Assembly (NCBI RefSeq): GCF_004297875.1
Contig: NZ_SCSK01000063.1
Span: 62,001-126,000 of the forward strand
Origin: Pandoraea sp.
GTDB lineage: Bacteria; Pseudomonadota; Gammaproteobacteria; Burkholderiales; Burkholderiaceae
Length of the DNA stretch: 64,000 bases
Direction: 5' to 3'
In this document: positions 22,188 through 30,301 of the stretch, piece by piece
How positions within the stretch are numbered: the first letter of the stretch is position 1
How the letters are laid out: each line of letters begins with the position of its first letter
Translations under genes and position numbers: made by a program
The notes under the pieces: model-generated
The model's input: the letters and a program-made list of their open reading frames with translations, nothing else
Databases searched by the model: none
What the model was told of the DNA's origin: nothing

Positions 22188-22652
22188 TCAGTGGGGCGAT
22201 GTCAATTCGGCTTGCCAGCGCGCGTGTTCGATCTTTACGCACCGGTCCATCACGACATCCAGTCCGGCGGCGCGGGCCAGCGCGGCGGCCTGCGGATGTT
22301 CGATGCCCAGCTGCATCCACAGGCTGCGCGCACCGATGGCGATGGCCTGCGCGGCGATCGGCGGAATATCTTCCGAGCGACGGAAGCAGTTGACCATGTC
22401 GATCGTGTGGCCCTGCGCGCGCATCGCTTGCGCTGCGTCCTGCAAGCTCGCGTAGCAGGTTTCGCCGAGAATGCCGCCGGGCAGATCGGCCGCCTGCGGA
22501 TTGACCGGCACGATCCGGTAGCCGTGCGCCTGCATATAACGGCTGGTGGTATAGCTGGCGCGATCGGGGCGCGGCGAGAGTCCAACCACCGCGATCACCC
22601 GATCGCGTGCCAGGATCTCGGGAATGCGTGAGAGATTGTCGGTGTCGCTCAT
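22188..22652 (-). CDS. CoA-binding domain protein (YccU family)
   Basis: 154 aa single-domain protein with a Rossmann CoA-binding fold like the N-terminal domain of succinyl-CoA synthetase alpha. Marks are VIAVVGLSPRPDRASY near the N-terminus, GYRIVPVNPQ in the middle and SLWMQLGIEHPQAA. The family has no settled function. The start at 22652 is chosen because the conserved sequence begins within a few residues. It is followed by the esterase gene. Confidence 0.88.
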   Translation of the reverse strand: MSDTDNLSRIPEILARDRVIAVVGLSPRPDRASYTTSRYMQAHGYRIVPVNPQAADLPGGILGETCYASLQDAAQAMRAQGHTIDMVNCFRRSEDIPPIAAQAIAIGARSLWMQLGIEHPQAAALARAAGLDVVMDRCVKIEHARWQAELTSPH

Positions 22653-22792
22653 CGAAACTTGGCCGGGATGATTATCGGTTCGAACTAACACGGGTTGGTC
22701 GGTAGATGCGCCGCAGAGTCTGTGCCGCGCCGCGCAGGCCGCGCAAGCTACTCGAGCAAGGCGTAGGCGTTACATCCTGAAACACTTTGTTA

Positions 22793-22992
22793 CCCCTGCA
22801 TGAGGGGCTTTGTACCACAATCCTTCCATCGCTGTTGCACATTCCCCCGAGCGTTTGGCAGCGATGCCATATCGAGCAAGCGTTTCCCCCGATGCGTTCT
22901 CATGCTCACCGATATGGCTACCCAATCTGGTCTCCTCGCGCTAACCCCGTAGCGTGTGGTTTTGGCGGGCATATGCCCCGCCATTTTTTTTG
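22793..22992 (+). ncRNA. Candidate structured small RNA with repeated C-rich loops and terminator
   Basis: Both flanking genes are on the minus strand, yet a strong plus-strand intrinsic terminator ends at 22991: stem TGGCGGG/CCCGCCA (22963-22969, 22977-22983) and eight T. Upstream lie nested perfect inverted repeats. These are CCCCT/AGGGG (22793-22807), CATCGCTG/CAGCGATG (22827-22834, 22859-22866), GCCATATCG/CGATATGGC (22866-22874, 22910-22918) and CGCTA/TAGCG (22939-22954). The two long hairpins expose near-identical loops TTCCCCCGA followed by GCGTT; the short one exposes ACCCCG. Direct repeats GTTAC, 20 bp apart (22769, 22789), precede it as a possible activator site. The 5' end and promoter are not defined. 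Confidence 0.55.
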
Positions 22993-22995
22993 TCT

Positions 22996-23790
22996 TCACG
23001 ATTTGCAGGTGGCGCGCAGCCATGGCTTGAGCCAGCCGAGGCCCGCACGCGTCTGGCCCTGCGGCCGATATTCGCAACCGATCCAGCCGATATAGCCCAA
23101 TTCATCGATCAACTTGAACAGGAAAGGGTAATTGATTTCGCCCGTGTCAGGCTCGTGGCGCGCCGGCACCCCGGCAATCTGGATATGCCCGATGCCGGGC
23201 AGATACTGCCTCAGCTTGACGGCCAGGTCGCCCTCGACGATCTGGCAGTGATAGAGATCGCACTGCACGCGCAGATTGGCTGCGCCCACGCGCTGGCACA
23301 CGGCGTGCGCGTGATCCTGACGATTCAAAAAATAGCCGGGCATGTCGCGGGTGTTGATCGGTTCGATCAGGATGGTGATGCCTCGGGCCGCGGCCTGCTG
23401 TGCCGCATGCGTGAGGTTGGCGATGTAGCTGGCCTCGCACTCGGCGATGGTCTGTCCGGCGCTAACGATGCCCGCCATCACGTGCAATTGCCGGCAGCCA
23501 AGCGTATCGGCATAGTCGAGAGCGCGTTCCAGGCCGTCCCGAAACTCCGCCTCGCGCCCCGGCAAGGCCGCCAGGCCTCGTTCGCCCGCTGCCCAGTCGC
23601 CGGCGGGCGTGTTGAATAACACTTGGGTCAAGCGATGCGCATCGAGCTGCGCGCGCACCTCGGCGGCCGGCGCTTCATACGGGAACAGGCATTCGACACC
23701 CTGAAAGCCGTCGGCAGCCGCGGCGCCGAAGCGCTCGAGAAAAGGGTGCTCTTGATACATGAGCGTCAGGTTGGCGGCAAAGCGGGGCAT
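22996..23790 (-). CDS. hyi: Hydroxypyruvate isomerase family protein
   Basis: 264 aa TIM-barrel sugar-phosphate-isomerase-like enzyme. It carries the Hyi signatures ILIEPINTRDMPGYFL (acid and metal ligands) and HIQIAGVPARHEPDTGEINYPFLF. Hyi interconverts hydroxypyruvate and tartronate semialdehyde; the related OtnI acts on 2-oxo-tetronate phosphates, so the substrate is not certain. ATG 23790 is preferred over an upstream ATG because MPRFAANLTLMY is the family N-terminus. It is the last gene of a minus-strand run with the dienelactone hydrolase and the lipoprotein. Confidence 0.9.
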   Translation of the reverse strand: MPRFAANLTLMYQEHPFLERFGAAAADGFQGVECLFPYEAPAAEVRAQLDAHRLTQVLFNTPAGDWAAGERGLAALPGREAEFRDGLERALDYADTLGCRQLHVMAGIVSAGQTIAECEASYIANLTHAAQQAAARGITILIEPINTRDMPGYFLNRQDHAHAVCQRVGAANLRVQCDLYHCQIVEGDLAVKLRQYLPGIGHIQIAGVPARHEPDTGEINYPFLFKLIDELGYIGWIGCEYRPQGQTRAGLGWLKPWLRATCKS

Positions 23791-23843
23791 GACACACTCC
23801 ATGTAACGAAATGCGCGCCACCGTCGGCACGCGTTCAAGGGCG

Positions 23844-24335
23844 CTACTCGTCGCCGATTTGCGCCGCGGCGACGCTGCGCAGCTGGAATCGTCCGTCGTT
23901 ATTGAACAGCCATGTCTCGACGATGTGCACGTGGCCGCTGCTATCGAGCAGGGTTCGGCTCGGCGGCGGAAATGGCGAGGCGCGCCGCAAGCTCGTCAGT
24001 GCCGTGGCGTCGGCGGACCGATCGCCGTTGTCGCGAAATAATCGCACACCCGTGAGGTACCCGCGCCGGTCGACCGCGTATTCGAGCGTCACTACCGAGC
24101 GCAACAGCGCTTGCGGCCGGCCCGGTGTAATCATGCGCGCATCGACCCGCGTGATGTACCTGGCCAGCGATACCTTGTAGCTCTCCAGGGCCGGGTTGGA
24201 TGGCGCGCCAAGAACCAGCGGGCCGGGGTGCTTTTCGGAGATCGCGCAGCCGCCGAGCAGCAGCGCGAGCGCCAGCAGCAACCAGCCGCCGCCTGCACGC
24301 CAACGGGTTTGCTGCGATGCGCAAGTGGTATTCAT
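23844..24335 (-). CDS. Putative lipoprotein with TonB-C-terminal-like domain
   Basis: 163 aa. The N-terminus is a signal with lipobox LLLGGC, so lipid-anchored. The rest (about 50-160) resembles the TonB C-terminal fold: VTLEYAVDRRGYLTGVRLFRDNGDRSADATALTSLRRASPFPPP, a pattern of small TonB-like periplasmic proteins without a proline spacer or membrane energy-transducing helix. Its start overlaps the stop of the dienelactone hydrolase gene by 4 bp (coupled translation). Function unknown. Confidence 0.7.
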   Translation of the reverse strand: MNTTCASQQTRWRAGGGWLLLALALLLGGCAISEKHPGPLVLGAPSNPALESYKVSLARYITRVDARMITPGRPQALLRSVVTLEYAVDRRGYLTGVRLFRDNGDRSADATALTSLRRASPFPPPSRTLLDSSGHVHIVETWLFNNDGRFQLRSVAAAQIGDE

Positions 24336-25567
24336 TCCTTGCCCTCGCTTGTGCGCCAATTCGGCATCAGCGTGTTGGATGGCAAATTTTCGTCGAGCAG
24401 CTTGCGCGCTGTATCGATGCCGGCAACCGGCAAGCCGGTGGGCTCGAGCAGGCCGATCTGCACCAGCACGCTGGCCTGGTCCCAGTAAATGTGCTCGTGA
24501 TACAGCTTGTCGCCGCGGAACTTGACGATGGCGACTAGCGGAATCTGCACGCGCCGCCCGGTCGGCGCGACCCCCGGCAGCATCCAGTCGATTTCGCAGG
24601 TGTGCGTGAAGCAGAACAGCATTTCGTCGACCAGCTGATTGGCGCCGACCGTGCGCGATATCGGGATCAGTTTTGTATCGGGCGGATTGGCGTTGACGAA
24701 ATGGTACTGGTAGAAGCGCTTGAGTTGTTTATGACCGACCCCGCCGGTCATGGTGGGGATATGGTTGACATAAGGCTCGTCGACCATGGTTTTCATCAAC
24801 GGCTCGACCTCGCGCGACTCGAACTCCAGCGCGCAGTGCGCCTCCCACAGCGACGGAAAATCGTAGTGGGGGCCGATCTCGCGCCGCAAGGCGGCAATCG
24901 AGCGTTGATGTGCCAGCGTGGCGGCGGGCTTGTCGAAATGATCGCCGCCGGGGCGCGCAAAGGCGTGGTCGACACCGGGGTAGACGTACATCTCGGCATT
25001 GGGCGTTCGCGCAAAGGCGGCGATGATCTTGTCGCGCGCCTCGGCCGGGCAATATTTGTCGTCGGCGGCGAAATGCAGCACCAGGCGCGACTTGATGTTG
25101 CCGATTTCCTCCAGATGCTTCTCCAGCCCAACGCCGTAGTAGCCGACGGCTACGTCCGCGTCGGTACGGCAAGCCGCCAGCATCGCGAGCTTGCCGCCCA
25201 GGCAAAAGCCGAGCACGCCCGCCTTGCCGGCAAACTCCTTGCGCTCGCGCAAAACCGCCAGGGTGGCGGCAATGTCCTCCATGCCCCTGTCGACGTCGAA
25301 CGCCTGCAGCAGGGCGAAAGCCTTTTGCCAGTCACCCGCGGTGTAGCCGAGCTCGATGTTGGGTTCCTGGCGCCAGAACAGGTCGGGTACCAGCACGACG
25401 TAGCCTTCCTCGGCGTACAGGTCGGCGATGTCGCGCATGGTCTGGTTGACGCCGAAAATCTCCTGGCACAGGACGATGCCCGGGCCGCGGCCGTCGCGCG
25501 GCACCGCCAGATAAGCGCGGAACTCCTGTCCCTGGGTGCTGGGAATGTTGATATAGCTACCCGCCAT
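24332..25567 (-). CDS. Dienelactone hydrolase fused to an NTF2/SnoaL-like domain
   Basis: 411 aa. Residues 1-235 are a dienelactone hydrolase (carboxymethylenebutenolidase) with the full catalytic set: Glu36 (VLCQEIFG), Cys122 (GFCLGG), Asp170 and His201 (GVDHAF). Residues ~245-395 form a second domain with SnoaL/NTF2-like character (PYVNHIPTMTGGVGHKQLKRFYQYHFVN), also found alone in other proteins. The usual hydrolase is about 235 aa, so this is a fusion of two catalytic-type folds. AAGGAG precedes the ATG. Likely involved in breakdown of lactone or aromatic intermediates; substrate unknown. Confidence 0.88.
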   Translation of the reverse strand: MAGSYINIPSTQGQEFRAYLAVPRDGRGPGIVLCQEIFGVNQTMRDIADLYAEEGYVVLVPDLFWRQEPNIELGYTAGDWQKAFALLQAFDVDRGMEDIAATLAVLRERKEFAGKAGVLGFCLGGKLAMLAACRTDADVAVGYYGVGLEKHLEEIGNIKSRLVLHFAADDKYCPAEARDKIIAAFARTPNAEMYVYPGVDHAFARPGGDHFDKPAATLAHQRSIAALRREIGPHYDFPSLWEAHCALEFESREVEPLMKTMVDEPYVNHIPTMTGGVGHKQLKRFYQYHFVNANPPDTKLIPISRTVGANQLVDEMLFCFTHTCEIDWMLPGVAPTGRRVQIPLVAIVKFRGDKLYHEHIYWDQASVLVQIGLLEPTGLPVAGIDTARKLLDENLPSNTLMPNWRTSEGKE

Positions 25568-25747
25568 GCTGAACTCCTTGGGGATGTCGATAAAACGGAT
25601 TCGCGCGCGACCGGCAAGGCTCGATGACCGTCAGGGCATACGGACTGCGCAGCAAAGTCTCTTTCAAGATAGCACGACGACGAGCCGGGCATGCCGATAA
25701 AATGCGGGTGAACTGTTTTGCATATTCGCACCGATACCGGGAGTGAC

Positions 25748-26104
25748 ATGATTACGATTTACCACAATCCACGCTGCTCGAAGTCGCGTGGCGCATGCGA
25801 TCTGTTGGCGCAATCGGCCGCCGCCTCGGGCGAGACGGTGCAAGTGATCGAATATCTGAAAACGCCGCCGACGCTCGCGCAACTGCAGGTGCTGCAAAAG
25901 CAGCTCGGCGTGAGCGCGCGGGAAATGCTGCGCGAGGGCGAGACGGAGTATCAGGCACTGGGACTGGACGACCCGTCGCTGGACGACACCACCTTGCTGC
26001 GCGCGGTGGCCGAGCATCCGAAACTGCTGCAGCGGCCGATCGTGGTGCGCGGCGAGCGGGCCGTGATCGCGCGCCCGCCGGAAAAGGTGCAAGAAATTTT
26101 TTGA
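25748..26104 (+). CDS. ArsC-family thioredoxin-fold reductase
   Basis: 118 aa, arsenate reductase (glutaredoxin) family. The active Cys10 lies in NPRCSKSRG, and RPIVVRGERAVIARPPEKV matches the C-terminal part with the usual ArsC/Spx/YffB layout. Genuine ArsC uses glutathione/glutaredoxin to reduce arsenate. There is no arsB or arsR nearby, so a general thiol reductase role is also possible. ATG 25748 has GGGAG upstream. It is divergent from the dienelactone hydrolase gene. Confidence 0.88.
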   Translation: MITIYHNPRCSKSRGACDLLAQSAAASGETVQVIEYLKTPPTLAQLQVLQKQLGVSAREMLREGETEYQALGLDDPSLDDTTLLRAVAEHPKLLQRPIVVRGERAVIARPPEKVQEIF

Positions 26105-26158
26105 GGCGCGCTGATCCGGGTGTTGCCCCGCCCCCTGGGGCACGCGGTGGTTCGGCTT

Positions 26159-26866
26159 TTACCGCTGCCCTGCCGGGCCGCTGTGTTCAGGCAGCGATTC
26201 GACGGCACCTTCCTCGTCTCCGGCATTTTCAGCGGCGCCCTCGCCGGACCCGATGCCGCCCGCTGAACCGGCGCCGGCTTGCGGTGCTTCAGCCAGCGCG
26301 GCACGACGCGCCTTGAGTTCGGCCAGCATGTTGCAGAACAGCGCACCTTGCTCGATCGCGTCATCGAGCGCGATGTGGGTGTGCGGCAGCGGATCGAACC
26401 AATGCCTGGGGAGGTTGGGTTTGATGCTCTTGCGGTACGGCAGCTCGGTCAGCGCGAACGCAAGCGTCTTGATGTCGAGGGCGGACCAGGAGAACGGACA
26501 GCGGCCGGCAAAACGCATCATGTACCAGAACATGAACGTGAAGTCGAAGCCCGCCGGGTAGGCGACGAAGACCGGTTTGCCGGGCAGGGTGTCGACCCAT
26601 TTGACGTAGGCCTTGAGCGCGGTCTCGGGCGCCTGCAGATCCTGACGGCAGGCGGCCCACGCCTCGGGCTCGGTTTTCCACCATTTCATCGTGAACGGGT
26701 GCCCTTCGGCGCCGGGCAGCGTTTCGAGGTTGGCGCTGAAGGTGCCGATCAACTGCTTGTCGGCCGTGTAGGCGGCCGAGGCGAAACTCAGCATCGAATG
26801 CGGGCCGGGGATCGGGCCGTCGGCTTCGACATCGGTGCTGACATAGATTTCGAGGTGGTCATTCAT
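26159..26866 (-). CDS. DEDD-family 3'-5' exonuclease-like protein
   Basis: 235 aa. The N-terminus STDVEADG supplies the Asp12/Glu14 metal ligands of an RNase H-fold DEDDh exonuclease. PVFVAYPAGFDFTFMFWYM holds a further Asp, and HTHIALDDAIEQG the last His/Asp pair. The C-terminal ~45 residues are low-complexity Ala/Gly/Glu. Targets are unknown. The start 26866 is 13 bp after the MBL-fold gene on the same strand, probably one operon. The frame is open further upstream but lacks family sequence. Confidence 0.8.
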   Translation of the reverse strand: MNDHLEIYVSTDVEADGPIPGPHSMLSFASAAYTADKQLIGTFSANLETLPGAEGHPFTMKWWKTEPEAWAACRQDLQAPETALKAYVKWVDTLPGKPVFVAYPAGFDFTFMFWYMMRFAGRCPFSWSALDIKTLAFALTELPYRKSIKPNLPRHWFDPLPHTHIALDDAIEQGALFCNMLAELKARRAALAEAPQAGAGSAGGIGSGEGAAENAGDEEGAVESLPEHSGPAGQR

Positions 26867-26879
26867 GGAGACGGGGATA

Positions 26880-27524
26880 TCAGCCAAAGCGGGTGTCGGC
26901 GACAAAAGGATTGGTGCGGCCCTCAGTGCCGAAAGTCGACACCGGCCCGTGCCCTGGCACGAAGGTGACGTCGTCGCCCAGCGGCCAGAGTTTTTCGCGA
27001 ATTGCACGGATCAGGTCGGCATGGTTGCCGCGAGGAAAATCGGTACGGCCGATCGAGCCCGCGAACAGCACGTCGCCGACGATCGCCAGTCGCGTCGAGC
27101 GATGGAAAAACACCACATGGCCGGGCGTGTGGCCGGGGCAGTGCAGCACTTCCAGCGTTTGTTCACCGAATCGCACAGTGTCGCCGTCGCTCAGCCAGCG
27201 ATCCGGACTCAGTGGCTCGGGTGCCGGAAAGCCGAAACGGGCGCAGGAGGCTTCGAGCTGGTCGATCCAGAATTGGTCGTCTTGGTGAGGACCTTCGATC
27301 GGCACGCCGCGCCGCTTTGCCAACGCGCCGGTGCCGGCGCAGTGGTCGACGTGGCCGTGCGTCAGAAGGATTTTGTCGAGTGTGGCGTTTTGCCGGACGA
27401 GTTCCGCCTCGATGAGATCGAGGTCGCCGCCGGGGTCGACCACCGCGGCGCGGCGGGTGGTTTCACACAACAACACAGAGCAATTTTGCTGGAACGGGGT
27501 AACGGGGATCAGGATGACTTTCAT
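26880..27524 (-). CDS. MBL-fold metallohydrolase, glyoxalase II-like
   Basis: 214 aa metallo-beta-lactamase fold hydrolase. Zinc ligands are clear: THGHVDH, the His in HCPGHTPGHVVFF, the Asp in IVGDVLF and the final His in VPGHGP. It resembles the small YcbL/GloC branch of hydroxyacylglutathione hydrolases, shorter than GloB because the helical substrate domain is missing. ATG 27524 is preferred over one nine codons upstream because MKVILIPVTPFQQNC is the family N-terminus. Confidence 0.88.
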   Translation of the reverse strand: MKVILIPVTPFQQNCSVLLCETTRRAAVVDPGGDLDLIEAELVRQNATLDKILLTHGHVDHCAGTGALAKRRGVPIEGPHQDDQFWIDQLEASCARFGFPAPEPLSPDRWLSDGDTVRFGEQTLEVLHCPGHTPGHVVFFHRSTRLAIVGDVLFAGSIGRTDFPRGNHADLIRAIREKLWPLGDDVTFVPGHGPVSTFGTEGRTNPFVADTRFG

Positions 27525-27649
27525 TGGAGGCGCCGGTATCGATAGCGACATTGTAAAGCCCTATCGCCCGACCCATCCTGCTGCGTCGCAAAATAGGTCA
27601 GCATGTACTTACTTCCGCCGCCGGTTCGAGCCGTGATACACTCGCCGGC

Positions 27650-28270
27650 ATGCGAATACGCGACATGCTCAAACGGTTCGCGATCGGCAGCCTGGCCGCC
27701 ACGTTACTTGCCGCCTGCACCACGCCGCTCGAACCTTCTCCGCCCTCCTCGCCGCCGACGTCTTCCAAAGCAACTCCGTCGTCGGTGACTGATGCCGCGC
27801 GTACACCTTCCACCGCTTTTCATCCGCTCGACCTTGGTTGGCCCGGCACGTCGCCGGCCGATGCCGACGGCGTACCCGAAGACGGCTCGGCCCACCTGCG
27901 CGCCGACGTCGGTACCTTCTTCGAGGAGGGCATGGCGTCGTGGTACGGCAAAGGGTTCAACAAGCACCGCACGGCCAGCGGCGAGCGTTTCAACATGCAT
28001 GCGATGACCGCCGCACATCCGACGCTGCCGCTGCTGAGCTGGGTGCTGGTGCGCAACGTGCGCAACAACAAGGCGGTGATGGTGCGCATCACCGATCGCG
28101 GCCCCTACAGCAAGCACCGCATCATCGATCTCTCGTATGCGGCGGCCAAGCAGCTCGGCTTTGCCAGGCAGGGCGTTGCCAAGGTTGAGATCCGCAAACT
28201 CACGCGCAGCGAGGTCATCGCATTGCGCATGGACAAGGACACGCCGCTCGACGAGTCCTCCGACAAATGA
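27650..28270 (+). CDS. rlpA: RlpA-like septal lipoprotein
   Basis: 206 aa lipoprotein. The signal ends with lipobox LLAAC at about residue 23. A linker of Ser/Pro/Thr follows, then the double-psi beta-barrel domain (about 95-190): EEGMASWYGKGFNKHRTASGERFNMHAMTAAH and VRITDRGPYSKHRIIDLSYAAAKQLG. In RlpA lytic transglycosylases this domain cleaves peptidoglycan glycan strands lacking stem peptides. The C-terminal SPOR domain of E. coli/Pseudomonas RlpA is absent, so septal targeting may differ. A second ATG at 27665 is possible. Confidence 0.88.
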   Translation: MRIRDMLKRFAIGSLAATLLAACTTPLEPSPPSSPPTSSKATPSSVTDAARTPSTAFHPLDLGWPGTSPADADGVPEDGSAHLRADVGTFFEEGMASWYGKGFNKHRTASGERFNMHAMTAAHPTLPLLSWVLVRNVRNNKAVMVRITDRGPYSKHRIIDLSYAAAKQLGFARQGVAKVEIRKLTRSEVIALRMDKDTPLDESSDK

Positions 28271-28288
28271 TCGGGCGGCGGCAACCGT

Positions 28289-29170
28289 CTACCGTTCGGC
28301 CTTCAGCGCAAGAGCCCGTTCGTATAGCGCGTTCTTCGACACCCCGGTGATCGCCGCGGCCAGCTTGGCGGCACCTTTGGTTGGCAGTGCTTCGAGCGCC
28401 AGCGCCAAAATCCGCTCGACCTCCGGCGACAGGGCGTCGGCCACCGCTGGCGCTGCGCCCTGAACTACCAGAACGAATTCGCCGCGTTGGCGGTTGGCAT
28501 CGGCTTCGAGCCAGGCGGGCGCTTGCGCCAGCGCGCATTCGTGCAGATTTTCGAAGCGCTTGGTCAATTCCCGGGCAATCAGTATCCGGCGCTGCGCGCC
28601 AAGCACCTGGGCCAGAGCGGCCACGGTTTCGACGATGCGGTGCGGTGCTTCGTAGAACACCAGCGCCTGCGGTTGCCCGGCCAGCGCCTGCAGCGCGGCG
28701 ACGCGTTGCGCCGCCCTGGACGGCAGAAAGCCGATGAAAGTGAAGCCCTCGACCCAGGCGCCGGCGACACTGACGGCGGTGATCGCGGCGCTCGGGCCCG
28801 GCAGCGGAATGACCTCGAGGCCGGCGGTCCTGACGGCCTCGACCAGCCGGGCACCGGGATCGGAGATGCCCGGCGTGCCGGCGTCGGAAATGTAGGCGAT
28901 GCGCTCGCCCGCGCGCAGACGGGCGATGATTTTCTCGGCGGCGGCGCGCTCGTTGTGCTCGTGGGCGGCCAGCAAAGTTTTTTCCAGGCCGTAGCGGGCC
29001 AACAGATGCGCGCTGTTGCGGGTGTCTTCCGCCGCCACGGCGTCGACCAGACCCAACACGTGCAACGCCCGTAGCGTGATGTCGGCGGTATTGCCGATCG
29101 GCGTGGCGACCACGTACAGGGCGCCGCTGGGGTAATGCTGATCGTCGGCCAGGGCAAGCAGGGAGGTCAT
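28289..29170 (-). CDS. rsmI: 16S rRNA (cytidine-1402-2'-O)-methyltransferase
   Basis: 293 aa SAM-dependent tetrapyrrole-methylase-fold enzyme that 2'-O-methylates C1402 of 16S rRNA. Family marks are LYVVATPIGNTADITLRAL, AEDTRNSAHLL, YISDAGTPGISDPGARLV and FIGFLPSRAAQR. The start at 29170 is chosen because the conserved N-terminus begins there. It is divergent from yraN at 29222, as in enterobacteria where rsmI, yraN, diaA and dolP cluster. Confidence 0.97.
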   Translation of the reverse strand: MTSLLALADDQHYPSGALYVVATPIGNTADITLRALHVLGLVDAVAAEDTRNSAHLLARYGLEKTLLAAHEHNERAAAEKIIARLRAGERIAYISDAGTPGISDPGARLVEAVRTAGLEVIPLPGPSAAITAVSVAGAWVEGFTFIGFLPSRAAQRVAALQALAGQPQALVFYEAPHRIVETVAALAQVLGAQRRILIARELTKRFENLHECALAQAPAWLEADANRQRGEFVLVVQGAAPAVADALSPEVERILALALEALPTKGAAKLAAAITGVSKNALYERALALKAER

Positions 29171-29221
29171 GCGGCCGACTCCGGGAATAGGTAAAAAATT
29201 AACAACTTTTTCAGTGGACTC

Positions 29222-29581
29222 ATGTCGAATCAGCTCGGTGCGGCGTACGAGGCTCGTGCGCTGCAATACCTGCGACGCCAGCGGCTGACGTTGGTGGCGT
29301 GCAATTATCGATGCCGTCGCGGCGAAATCGATCTCATTATGCGCGATCCCGACGGGGTGCTGGTGTTTGTCGAAGTGCGTGCCCGGCGCAAACACGATTT
29401 CGGCGGTGCGCTGGAGAGCGTGACAACGCGCAAGCGCCAGCGTCTGGTAGCGGCGGCCGAGCACTACCTGGCCACGCAGACCGCGGCATGGCCCGCCTGC
29501 CGGTTCGACGTGATCGCCTTCGATGGCCCGCCCGACGCCGCCCCGCAGTGGGTGCGCAATGCGTTCGATGGGAGCGGATGA
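29222..29581 (+). CDS. yraN: UPF0102 family protein YraN (nuclease-like fold)
   Basis: 119 aa. It has the UPF0102 signature RRGEIDLIMRD and VLVFVEVRAR, which place the acidic residues of a PD-(D/E)xK nuclease core. The family is conserved beside rsmI and diaA but its cellular substrate is unsettled. Followed 92 bp later by diaA on the same strand. Confidence 0.93.
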   Translation: MSNQLGAAYEARALQYLRRQRLTLVACNYRCRRGEIDLIMRDPDGVLVFVEVRARRKHDFGGALESVTTRKRQRLVAAAEHYLATQTAAWPACRFDVIAFDGPPDAAPQWVRNAFDGSG

Positions 29582-29673
29582 GCATGATGCGGCCTGTTAA
29601 ACTTGCGCACTGGCGGTGTGCCGGGATGCAACCAGCGGCGTACCCGAATCAACGATAGCTCCGCGATAACATC

Positions 29674-30258
29674 ATGTCGATCGAACGCATTCAGCAACAA
29701 TTCCGTGACAGTGCCGAACTCAAGCTCGCTGCACTGGAGACTCTGGGGGCTCCGATCGAGGCGGCCACCGAACTCATGTTTACCGCCTTGGCCAACAATA
29801 ACAAAGTGCTGGCCTGCGGCAATGGCGGCTCGGCCGCCGATTGCCAGCATTTTGCCGCCGAGCTGATCGGCCGCTTCGAGCGCGAGCGCCCAGGCCTGCC
29901 CGCGATTGCATTGACCACCGACAGTTCCATCCTGACTGCAATCGGTAACGACTACGATTTCAACAGCATCTTCGCCAAGCAGGTGCGCGCGCTCGGGCAA
30001 CCCGAGGACGTGCTGCTGGCGATTTCCACGAGCGGCAATTCGGCCAATATCCTGGCCGCGATCGAAGAGGCGCACGAGCGCGACATGACCGTCGTGGCGC
30101 TGACCGGCCGTGGCGGCGGCAAGATTCGCGACGCGCTGACCGAACTGGACGTGCATATTTGCGTGCCGCACGAGCGTACCGCGCGCATCCAGGAAGTGCA
30201 CTTGCTGACGATTCACTGTTTGTGCGATGGCATCGATGCCATGCTGCTTGGCGATTGA
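29674..30258 (+). CDS. diaA: SIS-domain DnaA-initiator-associating protein DiaA / phosphoheptose isomerase homologue
   Basis: 194 aa SIS-domain protein. It carries CGNGGSAADCQHFAAELIGRF and STSGNSANIL, typical of GmhA/DiaA. GmhA makes heptose phosphate for LPS; DiaA promotes DnaA assembly at the origin. Position between yraN and dolP matches enterobacterial diaA. True GmhA activity cannot be excluded. It is followed by dolP 43 bp later. Confidence 0.85.
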   Translation: MSIERIQQQFRDSAELKLAALETLGAPIEAATELMFTALANNNKVLACGNGGSAADCQHFAAELIGRFERERPGLPAIALTTDSSILTAIGNDYDFNSIFAKQVRALGQPEDVLLAISTSGNSANILAAIEEAHERDMTVVALTGRGGGKIRDALTELDVHICVPHERTARIQEVHLLTIHCLCDGIDAMLLGD

Positions 30259-30301
30259 GCCCTGACCCCGTTTCGCTTGAAGCCTGAAGGAGAGCATTTT
30301 G

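Noticed and set aside
22787..23095. 102-codon plus-strand ORF over the sRNA candidate
   Set aside because: It reads through the strong terminator into the antisense of hyi, has no ribosome-binding site and is not protein-like.
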